The notes: generated by a model not told the origin, from the sequence alone. 38,521 nucleotides of DNA from Xanthobacteraceae bacterium (GCA_028282095.1 JANQIP010000185.1:1-38521), one strand, 5' to 3'. Positions 1 through 8,385 are shown, numbered from the stretch's first letter. Numbers and translations are program-made.

Positions 1-218
1 TAGAGTGCGATCCATTCAGATTGAATCGATCGCACTCTGTTTCTCTTTGTTTTGCCGCATGATCTTGTCCGAAAAGTCTGCAACTTTTCGGGATCATGCT
101 CTCTCTTTGTTTTGTCGCATGATCTTGTCCGAAAAGTCTGCCAACTTTTCGGGATCATGCTCAGAAGCGCGATCCATTCAGATTGAATCGATCGCGCTCT
201 GTTCGGGACATGCTCTAG
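1..218 (+). repeat. Repeat A cluster: one full copy, one right-arm copy, one truncated copy
   Basis: A full copy of a roughly 102-bp bipartite palindromic repeat occupies 1-102. Its left hairpin has 11-bp arms AGAGTGCGATC / GATCGCACTCT. A T-rich linker leads to a right hairpin with arms GCATGATC…CCGAAAAGT / ACTTTTCGG…GATCATGC. A second right arm follows in tandem (103-162), then a left arm with a shortened right arm (163-218). Both ends read TAGAG inward. Other copies lie at 830-935, 10798-10906, 12027-12237 (two), 17761-17863, 18033-18136, 21128-21233 and 35610-35704. The two-palindrome, about 100-bp design resembles RIME elements of Rhizobium. No coding function is apparent. Confidence 0.9.
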
Positions 219-421
219 TGCAACCGGCGGGCCGTGCAGGATAAAAAACGCGAACTGCGTTTTCGCTATGGCCCTGCGATAGAACATGACGCCCGTACGA
301 AAAACCGCCCAACTGTGCGTCAAAGTACGTTTGAGCGCTATGCCCTTGACTGGCCCGTGACCACCGTTGGGCGTGGTCTCGCATGAAACAACTATTCGAC
401 ATAGACACTTGAGAGGCGTTC
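219..421. other. Intergenic stretch before the first acetyltransferase gene
   Basis: No gene or RNA was recognised here. Reading frames in it are short and have no family resemblance. The GAGAGG at 411-416 is a plausible ribosome binding site for the GTG at 422. Confidence 0.5.
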
Positions 422-832
422 GTGCAGATCATAGAGATTTCAATGGGTGATAAAGAAAAAATCGATATAATCGTGCAGATTCTAAGTAGATTTTCTGCAG
501 AGCGAGGGTTCCCCTTCTCGCCAAGCGATATTTTCTTAGCAGCAATTGAAGGAGAAGTCGTATTCGGAGGTCTGATTGCAGAGGTGAATTGGGACTGGAT
601 CTATATCAAGATAATGGCGATTGAGCCCACGGCTCGAGGTGGAGGTTACGGCAAAGAACTTATCAAAGCAGTCGAAGCGTTCGGACGAAAACAGAACCTT
701 ATAGGGATCTGGGTAGACACCTTTACGTTTCAGAGCCCGGGTTTCTATGAAGCTGCGGGTTTCGAGGAATTTGCTCGTCTTCCGAACTATCCACGGGGTC
801 ACGCGCGCATCTTCTTTCGCAAACTCATCTAG
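422..832 (+). CDS. GNAT family N-acetyltransferase
   Basis: This 136-residue protein is a single GNAT domain. It would transfer an acetyl group from acetyl-CoA to an amine that cannot be named from sequence. The acetyl-CoA loop is visible near residues 68-80 as AIEPTARGGGYGKELI, matching the R-x-x-G-x-G/A pattern, and the C-terminal GFYEAAGFEEFAR is the usual final strand/helix of the fold. The GTG at 422 follows GAGAGG by 5 bp. An in-frame ATG at 443 (MGDKEK) is the alternative. Base composition is clearly AT-richer than the neighbours (the first 60 bases are only about one third G+C), and codon use differs, which suggests recent acquisition. The stop codon TAG is the first three bases of the repeat A copy that follows. 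Confidence 0.82.
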   Translation: MQIIEISMGDKEKIDIIVQILSRFSAERGFPFSPSDIFLAAIEGEVVFGGLIAEVNWDWIYIKIMAIEPTARGGGYGKELIKAVEAFGRKQNLIGIWVDTFTFQSPGFYEAAGFEEFARLPNYPRGHARIFFRKLI

Positions 833-935
833 AGTGCAATCCATCCAGATTAAATCGATCGCACTCTATTTTTCTTTGTTTTGCCGCATGATCTTGTCCG
901 AAAAGTCTGCAACTTTTCGGGATCATGCTCTAGAG
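830..935 (+). repeat. Repeat A copy supplying the stop of the upstream acetyltransferase gene
   Basis: Full-length repeat A in the same orientation as the copy at 1-102. Its left hairpin carries a few substitutions and its right hairpin is nearly identical. Its first bases (TAG) are the stop codon of the GNAT gene. Confidence 0.88.
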
Positions 936-992
936 CGGCGAAGTCCAAAGGTTTGGCGGGTCGCACATGTAGCTCTCCGCCTGGATCCCGCG

Positions 993-1508
993 TCAAGCGT
1001 CCTGCAACGTCTCGGGGGTCTCGCCGTTTTGCTGCTCCGGCCAAAACAGCGCGTCGAGCAGATTGAACAGGAACTGGAGCGCGAGCGTGCCGAAGCCAAG
1101 CGGTAGCAGCGCATAGGGAAAGACCATCGGCGTGCCAAAGCTCGAGGATACGCGTTCGCTATATTCCCACGCCTGATAGGTGATCAGAAAACCGCGCCAC
1201 GCCATCACCGCGCAAAAGACGCTTCCCACGAGGCCGATCAGCGCACGCATGACCCGGCGCGCGACGGCACCTGCCATATCCGCAAAAAGGGTAATGCGGA
1301 TGTGGCTGTTGGTGCGCTGAACATCTGCTGCGGTCATCACCGCGACGAAGACAATCAGGAAGGTGTTCACCTCGAGCGACCAAGAGGTGGGCGCCGTGAA
1401 GACATAGCGCATGAACGCGTCATAGCAGATGGTCACGACCATGAAAGCCAGCGCCACTTGGCTGGCGACCTGCATGGCTTTCGCCAGACTGTCGAACAAC
1501 CATCTCAC
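993..1508 (-). CDS. dctQ: TRAP transporter small permease (DctQ family)
   Basis: This is a 171-residue membrane protein, the small permease of a tripartite ATP-independent periplasmic transporter. It forms the inner-membrane complex with DctM and accepts solute delivered by DctP. Four hydrophobic segments are visible, with the family-typical YDAFMRYVF after the first and WSLEVNTFLIVF in the second. The GTG at 1508 (VRWLFDS) was chosen because GGGAGG lies about 5 bases upstream and because it starts 15 bp after the dctP stop. Upstream in-frame sequence overlaps dctP and is a shadow. It is the last gene of the minus-strand operon. DctQ proteins do not reveal the substrate. Confidence 0.9.
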   Translation of the reverse strand: MRWLFDSLAKAMQVASQVALAFMVVTICYDAFMRYVFTAPTSWSLEVNTFLIVFVAVMTAADVQRTNSHIRITLFADMAGAVARRVMRALIGLVGSVFCAVMAWRGFLITYQAWEYSERVSSSFGTPMVFPYALLPLGFGTLALQFLFNLLDALFWPEQQNGETPETLQDA

Positions 1509-1522
1509 GGCGCCCTCCCGAC

Positions 1523-2557
1523 TTACGAAGCTTCGCCGAGCGCGAGCGCAATCGCCCGCTTGCCGACTTCGCCGCCGACCTCTTCGATCCAGGCGGCGCG
1601 GACAGCCGCCGCGGCGCCATTCAGCGTCGCGAGATCCTTTGCCGACGGCTCGATCAACTCGATCTTCTCGGCTTTGATCATCGGCCAGTATTCTTTGGGG
1701 TAGATCGTGTTGTTGGAATATGCGGCGCCGTTTTCGTCGAACCACGCTGCCGCTTTTTCGAAGGCGGCCTTCTCGGCCTCGGCCATGGCCTTCCATCTGC
1801 GCGGTGTGACGAAGAGACCGATGCCGAAGGAGGTCAACGGCAGCTTGTAGACATGGTCGACCTGCTCTTGCAACGATCGGCCGATAACCGTCGAGATATT
1901 GGCGACCGCGGCATCCACGGTATTACGCTGGAGCGCGAGATAGAGTTCCGACGAGGGGATGCGCACGGCGGCGCCGCCGAAGCCTTCGACAACCTTGGTC
2001 GCTTCGAAGCTGACCACCCGGATCTTCTTGCCGTCGATATCGGTAATAGACCGCATCGGGTTCGCCTTGGTCGACCAGATGTATTCCGGCTCGAGGACGT
2101 TGCCCATCATCGAGACCATGTAGAGGTCTTCCTTGGCCAGTTCCTCATTCATGAGGTTGAAGAGCGGACTACCCTTCTTCAGGCGGCCAGGGTTCTGGTA
2201 AAGCGCATCGACGACGCCCGGCAGACCGGTAATCCCCAGAATCGGGGTCGAGCGAGTGATGTAGCTCGTGGTGTGGAACATGAAGTCGATGCTGCCCGAG
2301 CGCAGGGCGGGCAGCTGTTCATCGGCCTTCAGGAGCTTGCCGCTGTCGTAATAGTCGACCGCCACGATGCCGCTGGCGTTTAGCCGCTCAACGAACCCGG
2401 CCGAGCCGTAGGTCAATGCCTTGTAGCTCGGCGGCAGGTAGCTGACGCCGGTCAAGGTCGTCTTGCCAAGGACCGGACTGGCACCAAAGCCGAAGATGGC
2501 GGCGCCGCCGAGGATCGCGGCATTCGTTTTCAGAAAGTTCCTGCGAGTCTGGGTCAT
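1523..2557 (-). CDS. dctP: TRAP transporter substrate-binding protein (DctP family)
   Basis: This 344-residue periplasmic binding protein captures the solute for the DctQM permease. The N-terminus TRRNFLKTNAAILGGAAIFG followed by a small-residue region is a twin-arginine type signal, so export is probably Tat-dependent. The family-typical core is visible, including DIDGKKIRVVSFEATKVVEGFGGAAVRIPSSELYLALQRNTVDAAV, given here only as the fold signature: the second part is the conserved 'EVYxALQxGxVDA' region. An arginine in DGKKIRV is where DctP proteins usually bind a carboxylate, so an organic acid ligand is expected. The specific ligand cannot be read. The gene lies between dctM and dctQ in one operon. 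Confidence 0.92.
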   Translation of the reverse strand: MTQTRRNFLKTNAAILGGAAIFGFGASPVLGKTTLTGVSYLPPSYKALTYGSAGFVERLNASGIVAVDYYDSGKLLKADEQLPALRSGSIDFMFHTTSYITRSTPILGITGLPGVVDALYQNPGRLKKGSPLFNLMNEELAKEDLYMVSMMGNVLEPEYIWSTKANPMRSITDIDGKKIRVVSFEATKVVEGFGGAAVRIPSSELYLALQRNTVDAAVANISTVIGRSLQEQVDHVYKLPLTSFGIGLFVTPRRWKAMAEAEKAAFEKAAAWFDENGAAYSNNTIYPKEYWPMIKAEKIELIEPSAKDLATLNGAAAAVRAAWIEEVGGEVGKRAIALALGEAS

Positions 2558-2598
2558 TCGTATATCCTCCTAATGACATGTGTTTTGGTTGGGGCCGG

Positions 2599-3894
2599 TC
2601 ACAGAATGCTGGGCAGCCACAGGCTGAGCTCCGGGAATAGGACGAAAACCATCAGCATGGCGAATTGCACGAAAACGAAGGGCACGACCGAGCGGATGAT
2701 TTCCTCGACGCTCAGCATCGGGCAGACACCGCGCAGCGCGTAAAGGTTCAGCCCCACGGGCGGCGTAACCACCGCAATCTCAAGGTTCATCACCAGCACA
2801 ATGCCGAACCATAAGGGGTCGTATCCCATGGCGGTGATCAGCGGCAGCAGGATCGGAGTAGTGACCACGATCAGCGATACCGCGTCCACCAGCATGCCCA
2901 ACAACACCAAGGCCAGCATCAGAACCAACAGGATCGCCCAGTCGGGCAAATTGGTGGCGATCAGAGCTTCGCTGACGATTTCGGGCACGCGAACGAGATT
3001 GAGGTAGTCACCGAAGATCTTGGCGCAGCCGATGATCAGCAGAATGGCCCCGGAGATTTTGGCCGAGCTTGCGAGGATTGCGATCGTCTTCTTGAATGTC
3101 AGGACGCGAAAGACCGCGGCCGCGATGAAGAAAGCGCCGGCTGCACCGAAAGCAGCAGCCTCTGACGGGGTGGCGAAGCCGGTATAGATCGCCCCCAGCA
3201 CGATGAAGATCAGCGCAAGCGCGTGCCAGATGCCGCCGAGTGCGCGGACTCGTTCGCTGAGAGGGGGGAGCGGGCCGGTCTCCCGCGGGGCCTCATCTGG
3301 GTTCAGCCGGACGCGGATATAGATATAGACCGAAAGCGCCAGGGCGAGCGCGAGCCCCGGCACGATGCCGCCGATGAATAGAGCGCCGACGCTGACGCCC
3401 GAAACCGCGCCGTAGATAATGAACGGCACCGATGGCGGGATCAGCATGGCGAGCGCTCCCGACGAGGCGACCGAGCCCGCCGCCAACCTGCGCCCGTAGT
3501 TGCGACTGAGCATCTGCGGCACCGCGATCGAACCCACCGCGGCCACGCCTGCGACCGAGACGCCCGAGACCGCGCCGAAGACTGCCGAGGCACCCACGGT
3601 GGAGATCGCTAGTCCACCGCGCAGCCATTGCAGCCAGAGCGCCGCGGCGCGGAACAGGTTCTGCCCGACGGGCGTCGCGCCCAGCAGGTTGCCCATCAAG
3701 ATGAAGAGCGGCAGCGCGATCAGCTCGAACGCGTTGAGCTGGCCGAAGAATGAGGTCGGCGCGAAGAAGAAGGCGATCGGCCCCCGCGCCATCCAGAGCC
3801 CCAGCAGCCCGCTGGCGCCCAGCGCGAGAAAGATCGGGGCCCCCATCGCGATCAATCCGATGAGGACGAGCCCGACCACGATGGGTTCGATCAT
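2599..3894 (-). CDS. dctM: TRAP transporter large permease (DctM family)
   Basis: This 431-residue polytopic protein is the ion-coupled transport subunit. It has about a dozen hydrophobic stretches and family hallmarks such as FELIALPLFILMGNLL near residue 55, the small-residue loop SGALAMLIPPSVPFIIYGAV, and NLEIAVVTPPVGLNLYALRG near the C-terminus. Length is normal for the family. The start ATG at 3894 opens with MIEPIVVG. It lies 93 bp downstream of the CoA-transferase gene and 41 bp upstream of dctP on the same strand, which fits one transcript. The transporter would bring in a carboxylate for the two enzymes encoded upstream. Confidence 0.93.
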   Translation of the reverse strand: MIEPIVVGLVLIGLIAMGAPIFLALGASGLLGLWMARGPIAFFFAPTSFFGQLNAFELIALPLFILMGNLLGATPVGQNLFRAAALWLQWLRGGLAISTVGASAVFGAVSGVSVAGVAAVGSIAVPQMLSRNYGRRLAAGSVASSGALAMLIPPSVPFIIYGAVSGVSVGALFIGGIVPGLALALALSVYIYIRVRLNPDEAPRETGPLPPLSERVRALGGIWHALALIFIVLGAIYTGFATPSEAAAFGAAGAFFIAAAVFRVLTFKKTIAILASSAKISGAILLIIGCAKIFGDYLNLVRVPEIVSEALIATNLPDWAILLVLMLALVLLGMLVDAVSLIVVTTPILLPLITAMGYDPLWFGIVLVMNLEIAVVTPPVGLNLYALRGVCPMLSVEEIIRSVVPFVFVQFAMLMVFVLFPELSLWLPSIL

Positions 3895-3987
3895 GCGCGC
3901 CCGTGCCCTGCGCTAGGAATTTGCATTTTGTTGTCCTCGCCTCAAATTGCAGCGATTGGTCTTGGCGCCATCTTGAGCAGAAACCTG

Positions 3988-5214
3988 TCAGATGACGCCG
4001 GCTTGTTCGAGTTGCGTGATCTTCTCGACCGAGTATCCCAGCAAGCCTCGAAGAACCGGCTCGGTGTCCGCGCCGAGGTCGGGCCCCAGCGCCCGGATGC
4101 CGCCGGGGCTCTCCGAGAGCCGCGGAAAGACGTTTTGCATGGCGAGCGTCCCGCCGCGCTTGGGGTCAGGAACCGCGGCGATGCTTTCACGGGCGGCGAA
4201 ATGCGGATCCTCCATCATCTCGCGCGCGGTATAGGCGAGCCCGACCGGCACACCCGCCTTGCACAGCGCCGCGACCATCTCCTCGGCCGGATGCCGGCGT
4301 GTCCATTCGGCAATGCGCGCATCGAGTTCCTTGGTTTTCTCGCCGCGCGCGCGATGCGTCGCATAGCGCGGATCGTCAGCCAGTTCGGGCGCCCCCATCA
4401 CGTCGCAAAGCCGGCGAAAGACTGCGTCCTGGTTAGCACCAATTATTATCTCCCGCCCGTCATGCGTGGGGTAGGCGTTCGAGGGCGCGATGCCCGGCAA
4501 CGATGACCCGTGCCGTTCACGGATGTGCCCGCCGGCATCATATTCGGAAACCATCGCCTCGGTCAGGCCCAGCACGCTTTCGTAGATCGAAGTGTCCACG
4601 ACTTGCCCGCGTCCGGTGCTATGGCGATGCTCCAGCGCCAGCAGCACGCCCATCGCTGCGTTGATCCCGGCAATCGAGTCGCCAAGGGACAGGCCGACCC
4701 GCACCGGCGGGCGATCGGGGTAGCCGCTGATATAGCGCAGCCCGCCCATCGCCTCGCCAACCGAGGCAAAGCCTGCCCGATCCGAATAGGGGCCGTCCTG
4801 ACCGAAGCCCGAAATCCGCGCCATGATGAGCCGCGGGTTGATCGCGGACAGAACGTCATGGCCGAGCCCCCAGCGCTCCATGGTGCCCGGACGGAAATTC
4901 TCGATGAGAATGTCGGCTTCGGCGACGAGATCGCGCAACACCGCCTGGCCTTCCGAAATACGCAGATCGAGCGTGACCGAGCGCTTGCCGCGCGCAATGA
5001 CCGACCACCAGACGGGGTTGCCGTCCTTGCCGGGCCGGCCCCATTGCCGCATCGCTTCACCGGTCTTCGGTGGCTCCACCTTGATGACCTCGGCACCGAA
5101 GTCGGCGAGCAACTGCCCGCAGAAAGGTCCGGCGATCAGTTGGCCCAGTTCGATGACCCGGAGGGATTCAAGCGGCCCCATCGTGCTGGCGCTCCCCTTC
5201 TTGTCTGGTTTCAT
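3988..5214 (-). CDS. CaiB/BaiF family (class III) CoA-transferase
   Basis: This 408-residue enzyme belongs to the family III CoA-transferases, which move CoA between carboxylic acids through an aspartyl-CoA intermediate. Family features are the N-terminal LRVIELGQLIAGPFCGQLLA with GAEVIKVEPP, the IENFRPGTMERWGLG segment, and GLSLGDSIAG, where Asp179 is the probable catalytic aspartate. The ATG at 5214 overlaps the stop of the upstream dehydrogenase gene (ATGA), so translational coupling is likely. A second start at Met12 (MGPLESLRV) is also possible. Relatives include formyl-CoA, carnitine-CoA and succinyl-CoA:acid transferases as well as racemases, so the acid activated here cannot be named. 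Context suggests it acts on the TRAP-imported compound or its oxidation product. Confidence 0.9.
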   Translation of the reverse strand: MKPDKKGSASTMGPLESLRVIELGQLIAGPFCGQLLADFGAEVIKVEPPKTGEAMRQWGRPGKDGNPVWWSVIARGKRSVTLDLRISEGQAVLRDLVAEADILIENFRPGTMERWGLGHDVLSAINPRLIMARISGFGQDGPYSDRAGFASVGEAMGGLRYISGYPDRPPVRVGLSLGDSIAGINAAMGVLLALEHRHSTGRGQVVDTSIYESVLGLTEAMVSEYDAGGHIRERHGSSLPGIAPSNAYPTHDGREIIIGANQDAVFRRLCDVMGAPELADDPRYATHRARGEKTKELDARIAEWTRRHPAEEMVAALCKAGVPVGLAYTAREMMEDPHFAARESIAAVPDPKRGGTLAMQNVFPRLSESPGGIRALGPDLGADTEPVLRGLLGYSVEKITQLEQAGVI

Positions 5215-7574
5215 GCGCAGATGCGTCGCCCCACAGTCATCGCGTCGACCCGGTCGGCGATGGCCGCGGCGTCGATGCTGAAATGCCGGTAGAGATCGCC
5301 GATGGTGCCGGTCTGGCCGAACTCCTCGACTCCGAGCGGCAGCGTGCGGTGTCCGGCCACGCCGCCAATCCAGGACAGTGTCGCCGGATGGCCGTCGATG
5401 ACCGTCACGATGGCGCAGTAGCCCGGCAGGTTACGCAGCAGCGTCTCGACCGCAGAGCGAGCTCCGGCCGCGCCGGCGGTACGCGCGCGCTGCGCGGCGG
5501 TCCAGCCGGCATGCAACCGGTCGGCGGAGGTCACTGCCAACACGCCGATGTCCCTGCGGCTGCCTCCGATCATTCCCGCGCCCCAGATCGCCTCCCGGGC
5601 GACCGCACCCTGATAGGCGATCACCACCTCGCAGTTCGGTCCGGGCGGCCGCAGCCAGTAGCCGCCATCGATAACGCCGTGCGGAAAGGACTTGTCGGTT
5701 CGCGGGCCGGGCTGATCCAGCGGGTTGGTCGTCAGCCGCAGATACACGGAACCACCGGCGCCATCGTTGAGCCAGGTGCGCTCGTCAGGTCTGGACGGTC
5801 CGCTGCGCTGAAGGTGCGCGAAGGACCATTCCATGATGATCGCCAGTTCGTCGGCAAAGGCGGGTTCGAAGGCGGCAAGCCCTGCCTGGCTCATCCCGAT
5901 CAACGGCGAGCCGATCGACTGGTGCGCGCCGCCTTCGGGAGCCAGCGTCACGCCTGACGGCGTGCCCACGAGCAGAAAGCGCGCGTCTTGGTAACAGCCG
6001 TAGTTCAGCGCATCGAGAGCGCGCGCCACGAACGGGTCGTAGACCGTTCCGATTGGGATCAGGCGCCTGCCGAACAGGGAATGCGAAAGGCCCGCCGCCC
6101 CAAGAAGCAGGCAGAGGTTCATCTCGGCGATGCCCAGCTCGATGTGCTGGCCCTCGGGCGAGAACTCCCACTTTGCCGTGGATGGAATATTGTGCGCCTT
6201 GAACACGTCAGGTCGCGCGCGGCGGGCGAAAAGCTTGCGCCGGTTCACCCAGGGGCCGAGGCTGGTGGTGCCGGTGACGTCGGGCGAAGCGGTCACGATC
6301 CGCTCGGAGAGGGCGCTGTCGGTTCTGGCGAGTTTTTCGAGGATCTTGCCAAAGGCGATCTGGGTCGAGATTTCCCGGTCGTCAGGCACCTCAATCGCAG
6401 GCACTGGCAGCACGGCGTCGTCGAGCCGGCGCCGGCCGTTGGAGAAGAACGGCACCCTTTCGAGGAAGGCGCGCAACGCCGACGGGTCTTCGACCGTGGC
6501 GAAAGGCTCCCACTCCTGGCCCGCGGGGACGCCCATATGTGCCTGCCACTCGGCCATTTGTTCGGGTGTCATCAGCCCGCCGTGATTGTCCTTGTGGCCG
6601 GCGATCGGCGTGCCCCAACCCTTGACCGTATAGGCGAGGATACAGATGGGGCGGTCATGGTCGATAGCGGCGAAAGTTTCAGCCATGGTCTCGACGCAGT
6701 TGCCGCCGAGGTTTTCCATTAGCGTTGCGAGCTCGTTGTCCGAGCGCCGCTCGAGCAACGCGGACACTTCGCGCTGGTCACCCAGATCCTCTATCAGCCG
6801 CTGGCGCCAGACCGGTCCGCCCATGAAGGTCAGCGCCGAATACTCCGAGTTGGGGCACCGATCGATCCATTCGCGCAGGTGGTCGCCGCCAGGCTCTTCA
6901 AAGGCGGCGCGCTGAAGCGCGCCATATTTCACTTTTTTCAGGTCCCAGCCGAAAGCGTCGAAGGTCTTCTCGATGCGCTGAAAAAGGCCTTCGTGGACGA
7001 TCCCGTCGAGCGACTGCCGGTTGTAGTCGATGATCCACCACGTGTTGCGCAGATCGTTCTTCCAGCCTTCCTGCAGGCATTCATAGACGTTGCCTTCGTC
7101 GAGCTCGGCATCGCCAACCAGCGCCACCATCCGTCCCATCGGCCGGTCGTCGCCCCAGGGTTTGGCGGCGATGTAATCCTGGATCAATGAGGCGAACGAG
7201 GTGATCGCCACGCCGAGCCCGACCGATCCGGTGGAGAAATCCACATCATCGACGTCCTTGGTCCGCGACGGGTAGGACTGCGCCCCGCCAAAGCCGCGGA
7301 ACGCTTTCATCTTGTCGCGGGTCAAGTTGCCCATCAGGTATTGCATGGCGTGAAAGACCGGCGCGGCATGGGGCTTCACCGCGACCCGGTCCTCGGGACG
7401 AAGCGCCGAGAAATACAGCGCCGTCATGATCGAGACCATCGAGGCCGACGAGGCTTGGTGGCCGCCGACCTTTATCGCGTCCTCCTTGGGACGGATGTGG
7501 TTGGCATGGTGGATCATCCAGTGCGACAGCCACAGGAGCCGTCGCTCGATCGTCTTCAGGTGTGCGACTGCCAT
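5211..7574 (-). CDS. Homodimeric-type pyruvate dehydrogenase E1-like (2-oxo acid dehydrogenase/transketolase family) protein
   Basis: This 787-residue thiamine diphosphate enzyme resembles AceE-type E1 subunits. These decarboxylate a 2-oxo acid and pass the acyl group to a lipoyl E2. The TPP-binding motif GDAELDE (residues 154-160) runs to YNRQSLDG (184-191). His39, His69 and His75 lie in the active-site region, and ELGIAEMNLCLLLGAAG plus EGGAHQSIGSPL form the second TPP domain. It is shorter than enterobacterial AceE (about 890). The ATG at 7574 was preferred over a GTG at 7589 because of a G-rich stretch just upstream. No E2 or E3 gene is nearby. Pseudomonas putida MdeB, a 2-oxobutyrate-preferring E1 beside the Lrp-type MdeR, has a comparable context, so a short-chain 2-oxo acid is a reasonable guess. 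Confidence 0.88.
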   Translation of the reverse strand: MAVAHLKTIERRLLWLSHWMIHHANHIRPKEDAIKVGGHQASSASMVSIMTALYFSALRPEDRVAVKPHAAPVFHAMQYLMGNLTRDKMKAFRGFGGAQSYPSRTKDVDDVDFSTGSVGLGVAITSFASLIQDYIAAKPWGDDRPMGRMVALVGDAELDEGNVYECLQEGWKNDLRNTWWIIDYNRQSLDGIVHEGLFQRIEKTFDAFGWDLKKVKYGALQRAAFEEPGGDHLREWIDRCPNSEYSALTFMGGPVWRQRLIEDLGDQREVSALLERRSDNELATLMENLGGNCVETMAETFAAIDHDRPICILAYTVKGWGTPIAGHKDNHGGLMTPEQMAEWQAHMGVPAGQEWEPFATVEDPSALRAFLERVPFFSNGRRRLDDAVLPVPAIEVPDDREISTQIAFGKILEKLARTDSALSERIVTASPDVTGTTSLGPWVNRRKLFARRARPDVFKAHNIPSTAKWEFSPEGQHIELGIAEMNLCLLLGAAGLSHSLFGRRLIPIGTVYDPFVARALDALNYGCYQDARFLLVGTPSGVTLAPEGGAHQSIGSPLIGMSQAGLAAFEPAFADELAIIMEWSFAHLQRSGPSRPDERTWLNDGAGGSVYLRLTTNPLDQPGPRTDKSFPHGVIDGGYWLRPPGPNCEVVIAYQGAVAREAIWGAGMIGGSRRDIGVLAVTSADRLHAGWTAAQRARTAGAAGARSAVETLLRNLPGYCAIVTVIDGHPATLSWIGGVAGHRTLPLGVEEFGQTGTIGDLYRHFSIDAAAIADRVDAMTVGRRICA

Positions 7575-7582
7575 GCGCCCCC

Positions 7583-7596
7583 CCGACACATGTCGG
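7583..7596. promoter_or_regulatory. Inverted repeat CCGAC-N4-GTCGG at the start of the dehydrogenase gene
   Basis: CCGACACATGTCGG has 5-bp arms around a 4-bp centre. It overlaps the possible GTG start and lies just upstream of the ATG of the E1-like gene. It could be an operator or affect translation initiation. Only the symmetry is seen. Confidence 0.35.
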
Positions 7597-7620
7597 AAGG
7601 ATAACGTCGCAATCGAAGAG

Positions 7621-7640
7621 AGATCTGGCTATTTTGATCT
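7621..7640. promoter_or_regulatory. Candidate Lrp/AsnC operator between divergent genes
   Basis: AGATC and GATCT form an inverted repeat separated by 10 bp containing ATTTT. It is centred in the 115-bp gap between the E1-like gene and the lrp-type gene. Lrp-family regulators usually bind AT-rich degenerate palindromes beside their own gene, so this is the best operator candidate here. It is an inference from symmetry and position. Confidence 0.4.
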
Positions 7641-7689
7641 GCAAGCTGGGTTCTTCAGCCGGTTTTTGTAGGCCATCTGGGGAAGTGTA

Positions 7690-8157
7690 GTGGAATCCGT
7701 CAAAATTGATGAAAGCGACATTCGCATCCTCCGTCGGATCGCCAGCGACGGACGAATTTCCGTGCAGACCTTGAGCGATGACGTCGGGCTGAGCCCGACG
7801 CCGGTGGCGCGGCGGCTCAGACGGCTCGAGGAAACAGGCATCATCACCGGCTATTCTGCGCGGATCGACGAGGTGGCGTTGGGCTTCGAGGTTTCGGTCT
7901 TCGTTTCGGTCAAGCTCGACAAGCAGATCGATGATGCGCTTTCGACCTTCGAGGCCGCGATCGTGACCTATCCCGAGGTTGTGGATTGCTGGCTGATGAC
8001 GGGAAACCGCGATTATCTTCTGCGAGTGGTCGTCCGCAACATGAACGACTTCGAGAGATTCTTAACGGGGAGGTTGACGAAAGTGCAGGGCGTGGCCGCG
8101 ATCGAGTCGTCAATCCCGCTTCGGCGCGTCAAGTCCACCGGCGCGAGAACACCTTGA
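7690..8157 (+). CDS. Lrp/AsnC family transcriptional regulator
   Basis: This 155-residue regulator has an N-terminal winged helix-turn-helix (residues 5-58, IDESDIRILRRIASDGRIS, then LSDDVGLSPTPVARRLRRLE). A RAM/AsnC ligand-binding domain follows (about 65-150, with DCWLMTGNRDYLLRVVV). Members form octamers or dimers and respond to amino acids or related small molecules. The GTG at 7690 is preceded by GGGGAAG at a good distance. It is divergently transcribed from the E1-like/CoA-transferase/TRAP operon, 115 bp away, so it is the likely regulator of that operon and possibly of itself. The same pairing is known for mdeR-mdeB in Pseudomonas putida. The effector is unknown. Confidence 0.92.
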   Translation: MESVKIDESDIRILRRIASDGRISVQTLSDDVGLSPTPVARRLRRLEETGIITGYSARIDEVALGFEVSVFVSVKLDKQIDDALSTFEAAIVTYPEVVDCWLMTGNRDYLLRVVVRNMNDFERFLTGRLTKVQGVAAIESSIPLRRVKSTGARTP

Positions 8158-8295
8158 CGGCAGGACAAGCCGCGCTCCGCCCGGCCGCGCTCAGATCGGA
8201 CGACATCCTTCGCAGGGGCAAGCGGCGGAGGCGGAGGAACCGGATTGGATCATCCTCCTCGCCAGCCAGTCGTAGGCCGGCGTAGTTGGAGCGCC

Positions 8296-8385
8296 TGGCG
8301 GAGAGGGAGGGATTCGAACCCCCGATACGGTTGCCCGTATGCCGCATTTCGAGTGCGGTGCTTTCAACCACTCAGCCACCTCTCC
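8296..8385 (-). tRNA. tRNA-Ser, anticodon CGA
   Basis: A 90-nt serine tRNA with encoded CCA is transcribed leftwards. The acceptor arms GGAGAGG and CCTCTCC pair fully and are followed by G-CCA. The D-arm region reads GGCTGAGTGGTTGAAAGC. The anticodon stem CGCACTCGAAATGCG presents CGA, which reads UCG. A long variable arm (ATACGGGCAACCGTAT) is the class II hallmark of tRNA-Ser, and the T-loop GGGTTCGAATCCC is canonical. Confidence 0.97.

Noticed and set aside
219..421. Possible gene remnant ahead of the first acetyltransferase
   Set aside because: No frame longer than about 84 codons, none with family resemblance; the longest overlaps the repeat cluster.
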